The notes below the pieces were generated by a model. That model worked only from the letters and a program-made list of their open reading frames with translations. It did not search any database and was not told where the DNA came from. Both the position numbers and the translations under genes were made by a program. Positions 1 to 9,140 of a stretch of DNA of 20,740 nucleotides are shown here, piece by piece (the stretch's first letter is position 1; every line of letters begins with the position of its first letter). Origin of the DNA: Chara braunii (taxonomy: Eukaryota; Streptophyta; Charophyceae; Charales; Characeae); assembly GCA_003427395.1 (NCBI GenBank), contig BFEA01000598.1:374542-395281 (forward strand), read 5' to 3'.

Positions 1-43
<43 letters not shown>
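1..43. repeat. (CT)n microsatellite
   Basis: The window opens inside an uninterrupted CT dinucleotide run, so its true left edge lies outside. It is low-complexity sequence with no coding meaning. Confidence 0.97.
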
Positions 44-46
<3 letters not shown>

Positions 47-579
47 TTAGCTCTTAGTCTCATTGATTTGGCTACCTTAGGGCTGCGTTCCCCGCCCCCA
101 CGCGGTAGACAATCAAATAACTAAATACAGACTATTGCTCTTGGTTCAGGGGTCTAGTCCCACCTACAGCGTTGAGTTTTCTCAATGTTGAGCTTTCTAT
201 CACGTGTGGCATTGTGTGACGCAGCTCTGCCGTTGATGTATTGAGAATCTAACGGTACCAAAATACAGGAGAATAACTTATTATTTTATAGAATTTTTCT
301 TTGACGTGAAATCCGTTTTGTAGTATGCGTTGGCCCAGGGGTGGTTTCGTATCCTGGTCAGCGAAGGGTTCGAAGTGCCATAAAGAAGACATAGGCCCTC
401 GTTCGACACCACTTGAAAACACTTGAGTTTCAAGAGCACCCTAACCCACGGAAGGTGATTAATTTCCCCTAACTTGTTTTTTCGTTCCACAACCCCTTGA
501 CGAAACCCTTGGGACGGTCGTCAACTTGCATTGGGGTTGTCTTGTCTATTCTCTTTTTCTTCATTTGTGCTCCCTTCTT
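44..579. other. Unassigned DNA, no gene seen
   Basis: No reading frame here resembles a known protein and no RNA gene was recognised. Base composition is mixed and the short open frames look random. Confidence 0.6.
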
Positions 580-643
<64 letters not shown>

Positions 644-672
644 CCTCTCTCTCTCTCTCTCTCCCCCTCTCC
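580..672. repeat. (CT)n-rich microsatellite
   Basis: A long CT run with a short TTTCC interruption and a C-rich tail. The Ser/Leu-rich (plus strand) and Arg/Glu-rich (minus strand) open frames across it are artefacts of the dinucleotide repeat. Confidence 0.95.
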
Positions 673-1141
673 CTCTTCTCTTTTCTTGTTTTCTTTGACT
701 TGACTACCTTTTAAGTTGTCGTGGTGTATTCTGACTGGTTGGTTAGTCGCTACTTGTTGCCGATTACAACAACTTACGTCCTCGAAACTGAAGTGCCGAC
801 GACATTGCACCAGGAACAGTGATGATTGGTGGAAAAAAAAACGAAAAAGAGAAGGTCCGTATATTACCCGTTTTGAAGGGTGGAACCCTTGCGCCCCAAG
901 TGAACTCCCGAGGCACCCCTGGGATTTTCGTCAATTTGCCTGGGCCGCACTTCCGTTTCAAGGGCGGACGCTTGGCCGCGGGGATGTGGAAACAATCAAC
1001 GACTTCAATGGTGTGTGATTAGGGCGGGGTCGAAAGATGCTTCCTTGAAAAACAGCAATTTCGCAAGTGTTGTCGAACGAGGCCCATAGGGGCCAGGCTC
1101 AACTACTCTTCCCATGCACAAAAGACAAGAAATACAGTAAT

Positions 1142-1142
<1 letters not shown>
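673..1142. other. Unassigned DNA, no gene seen
   Basis: Mixed-composition sequence with only short, unrecognised open frames. I see no RNA gene and no repeat of note. Confidence 0.55.
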
Positions 1143-1189
<47 letters not shown>

Positions 1190-1270
1190 CCCCCCGCCAA
1201 TGTTAGTGGTGCTGATAAGAGCAGACACGACTATAGCCTGGGGAGAGGCTCCATCTATTGGTGGGGAGCA
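1143..1270 (-). mobile_element. Short poly(A)-tailed retro-inserted sequence
   Basis: Forty-three T residues (1143-1185), a poly(A) tail when read on the minus strand, are followed by about 85 bp of unique sequence. Its last 24 bp (1247-1270) are almost identical to the 25 bp at 9081-9105, which also lies beside a long T run. Two copies with the same head and each with an A tail suggest a SINE-like or processed RNA family. No protein is encoded. A clean target-site duplication could not be defined here, so the outer limits are approximate. Confidence 0.5.
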
Positions 1271-2447
1271 TCACATGCTGGAAAACGGGTCCAGCGTCCC
1301 ATATACAAACTGAATTTGGAGTATATCAAAACAGGATTGTGTGAGGTTCCTGCCAGCATTGATTACCCTGGGATCCAGGGGATTGACTGAGCAGGCTATT
1401 GGAGAGAGGGGGGAATACAGCAATGTATCTTTCCATGTTTGCAGAAACGACAAGAAATATAGCAATGTATCTTGCCATGTTTTACAGGAGGATTGAGTCT
1501 CATTTTGCACATTTGGAGAGCAGTGGAGCCACTAGCAGAGTGGAGTTCTGGAAGTCCCATGCTTTTCCGTGCATCTGGGTTTCTGCAGGATCAATCTGGA
1601 CTTCCCCGTTGTCTCAGTTTGCAGTGAACATTGAGCTCTATATCAGCAGACCAATCTAGGCGTACAGTATGACCCCGTATAAGATGAATCTGGTCCATTG
1701 TCTAGGAAACGGGCCTTCAAAACTTGGTGTACACCATAGTTCAAACACTGTGTTTCCTATCAATGTACCACTACGGGAAAGATCGAGGGAGCCGGGGGTC
1801 ATAAGGAGGGGGTTGGCAAACTGAGCCACATTGAACAAAAGAAGAGGGGGGAGGGTCATAAGGAGATCATTTAGGGAGGGTAGGAATATAAACTCTTGGG
1901 CTTTTTTTTTTTTTTTTTTTTTTTTATTATTTACCAACGGTCTCTAATCGATTGAATGATCGGTTGAGGGACTTATTGGTGATTTAGTATGGAAAAAAAA
2001 AAAGGGACTTGTGTGAGAATTTGAGAGAAGACAGGAGATAAGGGAGCACGAGAGAGCACTGCGAGGGTCAGCAGCAGGTTGCTCGACAGTCATTGGGGGA
2101 GGGTTTTTGGGGGAGAATGCAGGGGCCAAGGAAATGAAAGGTGGTGAGTGGACTTTTGAGGGAGAGAGAGGGAGAGTTGTAGGGATGAGTATTGCTAGGA
2201 GCAGGGGGGTAGTTGAGGGAAAAAGAAGATAAGGGAATCTCCTCAGCTTTCAATAGGTGTGTGTTGTGTCAATTTTGCACTGGTCCCATACAAAAGATTT
2301 GTTTCACAAAGAAGAGGGAAATAACAAAAGAAGTGTCCCAAAGAAATCCTTTGTCCCTTTGGGCTGCACTAAAGGCAAAAGAAAACCTCAATTGGGAGAC
2401 CTGTTTTGTGACGGCTCAGCGGTGGCACAACACCTGTCGAGCGCATC
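1271..2447. other. Unassigned DNA with a short direct repeat and a poly-T run
   Basis: No gene recognised. A direct repeat of about 42 bp is visible around 1411-1480, where the words for GCAATGTATCTT and CCATGTTT recur. A run of 24 T lies at 1902-1925. The stretch 2130-2230 is purine-rich. Confidence 0.5.
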
Positions 2448-2478
2448 GGCTCCCGCCTTTTCGCAAAGCGCGGGAGCC
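2448..2478. other. Strong 13-bp hairpin
   Basis: GGCTCCCGC at 2448-2456 pairs perfectly with GCGGGAGCC at 2470-2478. Inside it CTTT (2457-2460) pairs with AAAG (2465-2468) around a four-base TCGC loop, leaving one bulged C. Such a structure is common in organelle spacers, and an organelle gene remnant lies 310 bp downstream, but its function is unknown. Confidence 0.75.
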
Positions 2479-2784
2479 CTCCTGGCCATGTTACTTAGGA
2501 GGAAATAAAAACAAATTGAGAGACAACTCGGGAACGACACAAAATACCCCCACAAACCGCCGATACGGTCACGGTAGCGTCGTCCCTTTGCCGCTCTAGC
2601 CGGGTGCACCAGCGGTACTTCTCGCAGTCCCCTACGACAGGATAGGTTCCCACGGGGCACAACAATCAACACTGATCATTTACAGTTACAATGGTTACCA
2701 GGATTGATTCTTTGATGCAGCATCCGAAGAGTGGGGATCAAGGTCAGCGACCTTTCAATGCTGGTCCGACTTCTATCCCTTTTG

Positions 2785-2865
2785 ATGATGCCAGAAGTCA
2801 CTTTAGCTAAAACCCAAAATGAAACTTTCATTTTGTGGAGTGGGGTTTCACAGAAAGAAGTTTAG
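2785..2865 (+). pseudogene. rpl5: 3' end of mitochondrial ribosomal protein L5 gene (remnant)
   Basis: Translated in this frame, the sequence ends in VTLAKTQNETFILWSG, then VSQKEV and a TAG at 2863-2865. This matches the conserved C-terminus of plant and algal mitochondrial L5, where the usual text is close to VTIVTSAKTQ-ETLLLWSGFLQK. About three codons (around I-V-T) are missing between VT and AKTQ. Nothing upstream of about 2788 resembles L5, so at least 85 percent of the gene is absent. The stop lies four bases before the rps14 start, reproducing the compact mitochondrial rpl5-rps14 order. That order makes a mitochondrial origin much more likely than chance similarity. The fragment cannot make a functional ribosomal protein. 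Confidence 0.8.
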
Positions 2866-2869
2866 CCAT

Positions 2870-3118
2870 ATGTCAAATCAAGTCATTAGAGATAAAAAAC
2901 GTAGATTGCTCGTAGCTAAATATGAAGTAAAACGCATGCAATATAAAGCGATTTGTCAAGATAGAGCTCTTCCTAACCAAATACGTTATGAATATACTAT
3001 CAAATTAGCCAAATTACCAAGAAATAGTTCAACAAATTCAATTTCCATACCATATAGATTTAGATGTTTTGAATTAAAGGCAACCAACCGTCAGGTCAGC
3101 CGGCCAATAAGACACTAA
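2870..3118 (+). pseudogene. rps14: 5' half of mitochondrial ribosomal protein S14 gene (truncated)
   Basis: The frame starts MSNQVIRDKKRRLLVAKYE and continues through KRMQYKAICQDRALPN and KLAKLPRNSS. This is the characteristic N-terminal part of mitochondrial uS14, a small-subunit protein of about 100 residues. Similarity is clear for roughly the first 58 codons (to about 3043). The expected C-terminal zinc-less uS14 core (an RNRC...TGRPR...FR-ISR-type block) does not follow. The frame instead drifts through unrelated codons to a TAA at 3116-3118, with composition turning from AT-rich to GC-rich near 3080. I chose ATG 2870, not the in-frame ATG at 2819, because 2819 lies inside the rpl5 tail. 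The copy probably represents mitochondrial DNA inserted in the nucleus. A scaffold from the mitochondrion itself is less likely, given the LINE, U6 and microsatellites. Confidence 0.85.
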
Positions 3119-3260
3119 CCCCACCCCCGCGTCCGGGGGGACGCGTGGATGAGCGCATACATAAATCAAATAAGTTGCTTGTTTCGTGGACTCACTAAAG
3201 TCAGGCCTTCGGCCTCGCCCACTTCGTGTCCTGAGGTTGCCTGGAAGTCCACGATTTGAG
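3119..3260. other. GC-rich foldable segment after the rps14 remnant
   Basis: CGCGTCC at 3128-3134 and GGACGCG at 3139-3145 form a perfect 7-bp hairpin with a GGGG loop. Further on, TCGTGGACT (3184-3192) pairs perfectly with AGTCCACGA (3246-3254), enclosing a smaller AGGC/GCCT hairpin. The base composition contrasts with the AT-rich rps14 exon. It may be organelle spacer or intron carried with the same insertion, or an unrelated repeat. Confidence 0.5.
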
Positions 3261-4988
3261 TTTTCGACCTAGTGTGGCCATGACGGAGTATTGTATGATA
3301 TATTGAATGCGACGCAGCTTGGTACGATTGTGTACAAAACTATAATAATTACAAACACCTTATAAAATGTGATTAAATTTTTTAAGAATCTTTGCAATAT
3401 CCATGTTCACCCAGGCCAATTTGGCATGTGGTTTGCCCGCTTGATCACAAAATCCAGATCTACTCAGGTTTTTTATTATATCAGAGATAGGTGCTTCTAT
3501 TGTAATATTAGTTTTTCCAAGACTGATAAGTGTACACAAGAATTTCACTTTATCGCCAAGCTCTATCTTCAAGGATATTCTCAAATTAATACAAATATCA
3601 TGTACCAAGTTACAAATTTGTTTGTCACCACCCTTAGGGGGGTGTATCCCTCTCGAGCTACTGACCCACTTGCGAAAGTTTTTAGATGCAATTGCAGAGG
3701 GAGGTCAGTCGAGGGCGTTTGCTCATTCGCTGTAGTATAAATACACTTTGGTTAATGTCATGTGGGCCCGGACATCGTTTGTTTCTTAGGGCGCTGATCT
3801 CCTAAGTACGAAGCGGACGCCGGTCGACTAGAACGACCTCAACCAAGCGTGAAACCACAATTCATCTTAGTCCCTTAGTCACATAGTCAAAAAAAAATTG
3901 AAATATCCAAATATAATTATATCAAAAGAAGTCGATTGTAGTCGACAAAAAGGTATATCCAATCTGAAATGATACCTAGAAGAATCCAAATCAGCATGTG
4001 ATACATTCAATAGCAAAAGACCGAAATACAATCCGACCACCTCGGATTAAACTCCACAAAATAATTATAAAATTGCAAATAAGGAGTTCGTTACCGACAA
4101 TAACATTGATGCAACCGACAAGGTAATTGGCTACCTTAGTTTTGACTTAATGAAACGTGTTGCCAAAGTCACTCATTCCAACCTACCGCCGACCTAAGAT
4201 TAGGCACGTACACACTCGTCTTCATATGTTCCCAATCTTTTTGGATGACAGGCTGCTTTGCGGATGATTCTTGATCAGGTGCATTTCTTGAAGTGTTGCA
4301 TGTCTCACGCTCTAGAAAGTGGTATGGGGTACTACTCCTCCTCGCCCGAGCACAAGACTCAGATCTTAGAAGTCGGACCGTCTCCACCGAATCGGCAGAG
4401 TACCCCCCCGGTTGAACGGTCCACTCTGGGTCGATAGCAGGGCCATCTCCTCAAGCAACGAACCCTTGCCCCAGATGCTTCCTGGAGAAAGGGAATGTGT
4501 CCACTGCGAAAAGTTTTCAATTATTCTCATTTCTCCTAAGTTCAGGATAACTTAGACGAAAAAAATCAGAGAAGATAAAAAATGAGAATCATTTGGACAT
4601 GTATAGGTAGATAAGGTAATTCGGACAGAAAATATAATCCTAAGGAAAAGTCTAAGTCCATTTGACTTTATCTAGTTTATTTTAATCAAATTTGTTTTAC
4701 GGGGCACTGAATCAATCTTTCTTAAAACAACAAGTCATTTTTGACATGCCCCACATGAGAAGTAAGAAGAAGACAATTCTTTTTCGTTTTCTTCAATAAG
4801 CAAATTCAATCTCTTTTTCAAACATCCTTCTACCTACCTGCACAACACGGAAAGAAAACAAGTTCAAAAGAAAACAGTACAATCTCATACGCAAGTCAGA
4901 TCTTTTCATTCACATGCACGACTCGCACAACTTTCCTCTAACTTTTCTTTCAAACATTCAAAATGAAGAGGGTTAAGCAAAGTCTGCG
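3261..4988. other. AT-rich unassigned DNA, no gene seen
   Basis: A minus-strand frame at 3360-3608 (82 codons) and an overlapping plus-strand frame at 3369-3740 match nothing I recognise. The minus-strand frame 4169-4387 is likewise unrecognised. The stretch 4500-4950 is AT-rich with scattered stops. I found no RNA gene. Confidence 0.5.
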
Positions 4989-5074
4989 TTCACACAGGTG
5001 TGAAGGGAAGTCTGAGTCAATCAACTGACTGATCTTGAGTGAAGTTCGATTCGGCTCACTCAAGAAAGCCGAAT
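4989..5074. other. Hairpin followed by interlocked inverted repeats
   Basis: TTCACAC (4989-4995) and GTGTGAA (4998-5004) are a perfect inverted repeat. Then CTTGAGTG (5034-5041) pairs with CACTCAAG (5057-5064), while ATTCGGC inside that loop (5049-5055) pairs with GCCGAAT downstream (5068-5074). The arms interlock as in an H-type pseudoknot, though the three-base third loop is very short for that. Confidence 0.6.
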
Positions 5075-5710
5075 AATATTCCAATCAAATTTAAAAAGAC
5101 GATCGCCGTTATAGCTGAAAATATACAGCTCACAACTCCACAACTTACGCATGTTCCACTGAAAGACGACCGCCTCTCTCTCAAAGTGCCCAAATAAGCA
5201 AAGGTCGGGTCCACTGGAAAGACTTAAGTGAGACAACCCTCGAGAAAGGTGTTCTCAACAATAAGTCTCATGTGGTCCCAACAGTCCAAACGACACCCTG
5301 TCCTCCAAGGACAGTCTCATCCTAAACATAAATCCACGCCACTTTCAATCAGTACATCCGACCCCAAGTTGGTTCTACTCGGTCCTAAAACCGTTCTTAG
5401 TAGTCCCACACTCTTGCTCGCCACAGTGGATGGTCCCAAACACCAATACCTCTTGCACCGCGCGCCACAAAAGAAAAATAAAGGTGGCCCTGGCTGAAAA
5501 CTGTATGTGTCGCGTGCCCAATAATCACTGCTGTGTGCACTCACTCTCCACTTTCTTTATGTCGCGAGCCCACACACCACTGCCGCACAATCCCAAATGT
5601 GCACCAGTGCCCATACTACCGCCGAATCATGAGAGAATAGTCCACCATCACCACGTACATCAAAAATTAAAAGCGGAACTGCCGCTCGCCGCGCCGTCGA
5701 AACCGGTATC
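5075..5710. other. Unassigned DNA, no gene seen
   Basis: Only short, unrecognised open frames on both strands (for example 5228-5497 plus). No family motif, RNA gene or clear repeat. Confidence 0.5.
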
Positions 5711-5962
5711 ACGCCGCTGTGCCAAAAAAAATGGCAGCAGTTTCCCACCGAAGTGCCGCTGCCGTACCAAAAATTTGGCAGCGTAACCTCAAAAAAAAAA
5801 ATATCACCGTTGTCGTGCCGCCAAACGTAGAGCACCTCCCCTTAGGAAGACCTTGATGTCGCCACGTCGTTAGTCTGACAGCACTTCCCCACCGAAGTGC
5901 CGTTGCCGCCGTGCCAAAAAAATTGGCCACACTTCCCCACCGAAGTGCCGCTATCGCAGCCT
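5711..5962. repeat. Interspersed short tandem repeat (about 48 bp unit)
   Basis: The word CCCACCGAAGTGCCG recurs at about 5745, 5889 and 5937. In each case it is near a GTGCCAAAAAA or GTACCAAAAA word followed by TTGGC or ATGGC. The last two copies are 48 bp apart. Copies are diverged, and the minus-strand frames over them are by-products of the repetition. Confidence 0.65.
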
Positions 5963-6601
5963 CACGGCCGCAGCACCTGCCCATACAAACAACACACGCA
6001 CGTAAGTGAGGTAAAAACTCCCAGCCTCTAGCTATGGCTGCCTCCACCACTTCTCAACTCCCTGCAAACCTCCATTATTCCGCCAGCAGCATCCCTTCCG
6101 TGGCACTAGTCCCAGACGCAGCCTAGCGGCCACAACACCAAGTGCCGAGGAGTGGCTGTGAGCTCCAGCCTCCTAGCTATATCCGTCGCCTGTCTCTCCC
6201 CCAAGTGTTCCTGCAGACCTCCAGCACTTTGCCAACACTCCCTCACTACACCAGCAGCCAGCCAGCCAGCATCTATTTCAAGTAGAATGCCCAAGCAGCA
6301 TTGCCAAAAGTGTGAGGCTGCTGGGTGGAGAGCTGGCTTTTATAGTTGCTGGAGGGAGCTGCCCAACACTTATTTATCCTAGGCGAATCCACGGGCTCAA
6401 GTTGAGCCCTGAATCTGAGCCAGATTGATGGCTCGGTATGGCTCAGCCTGAGCCACACACTTAGGGAGGCAATTACTTTTAACTGCCTCTATTTTATTTT
6501 TCCTTCTTTTACCCCAGCTATCTTGTAATTTCACAAGATATCTGACTTTCTGCCATTTTCAAAACACTTTTTCTTTTCTTTTTCATATTTTTCTGATTAT
6601 T
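5963..6601. other. Unassigned DNA, no gene seen
   Basis: C-rich sequence to about 6300, then T-rich sequence 6480-6600. No recognisable protein, RNA or element. Confidence 0.5.
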
Positions 6602-8368
6602 CTTTGAAGAGGTATAACTCTTCAAAGTTCGACGTACCCGGCACAAATTTCAGTGCAGGTACGCTTGTGTGCAAACTGAACTCGGCCATTTTTCAAAATG
6701 GTTGTTCAGTTTGCATTGTTCTCGACTGAGTGGTAACACTCAGGCTTGAACTAGTGCACCTAGCTAAATTCGCAGTCGCATTCGTGGCCGTTTCCTTTAT
6801 TTACTTATTTATTTATTCTTTTTCTTTGCCTTTTCGTTTTCTTCAGGAGGAACTGGTCGTTTTTCGAAACGAGCTGCCCCCCAATCTTTTCATGGAGTCG
6901 AAACTAGAGTCAAGCTCAACAGGGTAATTTTTTCCCTGCCTTGTGCGCCCACACGGCGCCAGGTACAAACAACGCCGTGGAGCCTGTTCTCAAGTGAACG
7001 GGCGCAGGGACAGGGAAGCTACACGTTGGGAGACTTACCTGTTGGCTGCTGTGTTTTTCTCGTAGTAGTGGTAGTAGTAGTAGTAGTAGTAGTATTCGTT
7101 CATGTTCTAGCAGTAGATTCATTCGATTTTGCTCATCTTGTGGATGGACTGTCGGAGCTCAGCCTCTTGATGAGTCGGTGGAAGTCCGACAAAACAGTCT
7201 GGTATAGTCATACCTTTTTTCTTTCCTTCGCCCCGTTAGTCCAAAACGAACGGGTTCTCAATCGAACAAACACTTAAAAAAACAAAACGAATAAAGAATC
7301 TGAACAAAATCTGAAAAAGAAGAAAACAAAAATCTAAAAAGAAATCTAAAACAATATCTTAGAAAAAAGAAAAGAAAAAACAAAATAAAAAAACGAACTT
7401 ACCTTATCGCAGAACAGTCGCCCGTTTCTTCGGGCACTGTCAAAAGCACTAGGGCAGAAACGCCCTAGTCACATCCGAAAGCACCAAGTGACGTTTCGGT
7501 TAGTAGTTACTTTTCATTTTTATTTTTATTTTCTAAAAAATCGTTGGTTTATGGCAACGGTTACTCTTACGTTCGTGGTGTACCCACGAACTGTTAAAAT
7601 ACAGGCCCGAGTTCGATCCCTGTCGGGATCGAGAAAACTTTGAACCATTTCCCGATTTAAGCGTGTCATCCTTGCACAGTGGCCATGACTCATCTGCGCG
7701 GCTATTTCAGGTCGTGCGATCTTGCAAATCGCGCGGCCGAAATCGGCCGCGTCAGATGATTCCTACCTACGGCTGCTCCGAAAGGAGCTATGCCCAGTAG
7801 GGCGCGGCATATCATATTCGATCCCAATGTCTGTCGGGTATGAGTCATGTGTTGTAACCTACTGGGCTAGCTCCTATCACGAGAGCTATGCCTGCAGCCC
7901 TTCTATTTGAAGGGCTGCAGCCCAGTAGGCTAGCCATTTCAAGCCTAGGTAGGTTTAGTCCTGCCTTGCCCTTTTAAAGTTGGCGCCCCGCCAGCTAACT
8001 GGCTGGAACTCAGCCTGATGGTCCGGTAAGCCACACCCTTAGCTTCGAGTCTGGCGTCGGGCCCCGACGCAGAGTCAAATCCTCATGGCCCAATAAAAAT
8101 AGGCCACCCTATCCCACCTGCGTCACGGTCCTATACCTGACATGTACATTCTTTTTAGCTTTGTTAGGCTCTGAATCGCGCGGCTGCTAAGCTGCGCGAT
8201 ATTGTTTTAGGCAGGATAGGTCTAGCTTTAGCGTTCCCACGTCCGCGTGCCTCTGCGGCCCTGCTAGAATTGCCAACTATTGCCATTACTCTCGGACGCC
8301 GCAGGTGTCCGAACTAAGTTTTAGTCTCTCGGTCATAGGCTCAGTCTGAATGAACGTTTGGCAAACGT
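6602..8368. other. Dense cluster of short perfect inverted repeats
   Basis: About eighteen stem-loops follow one another. The best are: 6602-6611/6618-6627 (10 bp); 6633-6638 with 6658-6663, enclosing 6641-6644/6653-6656; 6671-6681/6704-6714 (11 bp) enclosing 6686-6692/6695-6701; 6726-6732/6737-6743; 7414-7424/7431-7440; 7448-7455/7462-7469; 7475-7480/7494-7499; 7571-7578/7584-7591; 7613-7620/7625-7632; 7732-7740/7743-7751 (9 bp); 7775-7779/7784-7788 (GAAA loop); 7892-7903/7909-7920 (12 bp); 8054-8060/8064-8070; 8175-8184/8191-8200; and 8354-8360/8362-8368. Longer arms pair 7783-7802 with 7858-7875. A GTA trinucleotide run lies at 7062-7094. No protein frame fits. The layout would suit a structured RNA, organelle spacer DNA or a hairpin-rich repeat, and I cannot tell which. 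Confidence 0.7.
7062..7094. repeat. (GTA)n trinucleotide microsatellite
   Basis: GTA units repeated with one GTG interruption. It gives poly-Val, Ser or Leu-type artefact frames and has no coding meaning. Confidence 0.95.
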
Positions 8369-8624
8369 CAGTCTCATCAAGTCCTTCAATTCAACAAAAA
8401 AATAGGACAGTGTCCGACGTTTAAAATCCCAGGCAAATCCCCCGACAACGCAACATGAGATGCTTATAGTGCTAGAAAGGTTGAAGAATAGGGATGTTTG
8501 GGGAGTGGCAATGCGTGGCGATCAGAGCTCATATAACATATACGAGCTCGGGCTAGTGTGTTCTTTTTTATGTTTCTTTTTTGCCCAATACATGTGTTTC
8601 TCACAAGCAAGGGGCGAAAGGAAA
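8369..8624. other. Unassigned DNA, no gene seen
   Basis: No gene, hairpin cluster or repeat recognised between the inverted-repeat region and the homopolymer block. Confidence 0.5.
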
Positions 8625-8651
8625 GGGGGGGGGGGGGGGGGGGGGGGGGGT

Positions 8652-8682
<31 letters not shown>

Positions 8683-8735
8683 GAAAAACGTTTTTTTTTT
8701 TTTTTTTTTTTTTTTTACCAATTTTTTTTTTTTGA

Positions 8736-8778
<43 letters not shown>
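8625..8778. repeat. Block of consecutive long homopolymers
   Basis: G x26 (8625-8650) is followed directly by T x21 (8651-8671) and A x11 (8672-8682). T x26 (8691-8716), T x12 (8722-8733) and G x37 (8742-8778) follow after short spacers. Six long runs in 154 bp is unusual for natural DNA and may reflect sequencing or assembly error. Confidence 0.9.
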
Positions 8779-8779
<1 letters not shown>

Positions 8780-8806
8780 CGAGGTATTACCTTTTTTTTC
8801 TTTTGT

Positions 8807-8894
8807 AAAAAAGAAGTTAGACCAGTTCTAGATTTATGTGTGTCATTCTTGCGCTGGGGCTTTGCTAATCTTCTCTAACGTTCCAATTTTAAAC
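8807..8894 (-). pseudogene. U6: 5'-truncated U6 snRNA pseudogene, copy 1
   Basis: Read on the minus strand, this matches U6 spliceosomal RNA from about nucleotide 21 onward. It has AAAATTGGAACG, then AGAGAAGATTAGC (the ACAGAGA-box neighbourhood), a GCGCAAGAATGACAC block (canonical GCGCAAGGATGACAC), CATAAATC, and a terminal T run (8807-8812 on the plus strand). The canonical GATACAGAGAAG is altered and shortened (GTTAGAGAAG) and several other bases differ. The 5' GTCCCTTCGGGGAC hairpin is absent, replaced by unrelated sequence beyond 8894. Loss of the 5' end and the damaged ACAGAGA box argue for a non-functional retro-copy. U6 normally acts in the spliceosome's catalytic core. Confidence 0.85.
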
Positions 8895-8990
8895 CACCAG
8901 TACATGCCAATATCGGTCGCGGGCCCCTTTCGGAGGCCGAGGCCACGAGCCGCCGCCGATTTATTTTATCGATGGTGCCAGCCTCTCCTA

Positions 8991-9140
8991 TTGGACAATT
9001 TCTTGATTTATGTGTGCCATTCTTGCGCTGGGGCCATGCTTTTTTTTTTTTTTTTTTTTTTTTTTTGTTAATGGGAACAAGGCTCCAATCTATTCGTGGG
9101 GAGCAAGGCCACGCTAATCTTCTCTAACGTTCCAATTTTA
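8991..9140 (-). pseudogene. U6: 5'-truncated U6 snRNA pseudogene, copy 2, split by an insertion
   Basis: The 3' half of U6 (minus strand) lies at 8991-9039 and the rest at 9107-9140. Both halves share the substitutions of copy 1, such as GTTAGAGAAG for the ACAGAGA region. A 67 bp insertion (9040-9106) separates them, and the GGCCATGC at the break is repeated as GGCCACGC at 9107-9114. Both U6 copies are followed on the plus strand by related sequence (GCCCCTTTC-GAGG words near 8923 and 9172). They are therefore two copies of a larger unit of about 180 bp, not independent insertions. Confidence 0.85.
9040..9106 (-). mobile_element. 67-bp poly(A)-tailed insertion with target duplication
   Basis: Twenty-seven T (9040-9066; an A tail on the minus strand) plus 40 bp of unique sequence interrupt U6 copy 2. 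The insertion is flanked by GGCCATGC (9032-9039) and GGCCACGC (9107-9114), an 8 bp duplication with one mismatch. Its distal 25 bp match 1247-1270. This is the hallmark of RNA-templated insertion by a LINE machinery. Confidence 0.7.

Noticed and set aside
497-810. Open frames rich in Ser/Leu or Arg/Glu on both strands
   Set aside because: They exist only because a CT microsatellite lacks stops. There is no domain and no codon bias.
3360-3740. Two overlapping opposite-strand open frames of 82 and 123 codons
   Set aside because: Neither matches a family I know and the AT-rich sequence gives such frames by chance. I could not exclude an organelle ORF.
4169-4387. 72-codon minus-strand frame
   Set aside because: Unrecognised, short, and with nothing around it to suggest a gene.
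7552-7631. tRNA-like signals: TGGCAACGGTTA at 7552-7563 (box A-like) and AGTTCGATCC at 7610-7619 (box B-like) with an 8-bp hairpin between
   Set aside because: No acceptor stem pairs with the 3' side and the T arm does not close, so a tRNA gene is not supported. It belongs with the hairpin cluster.
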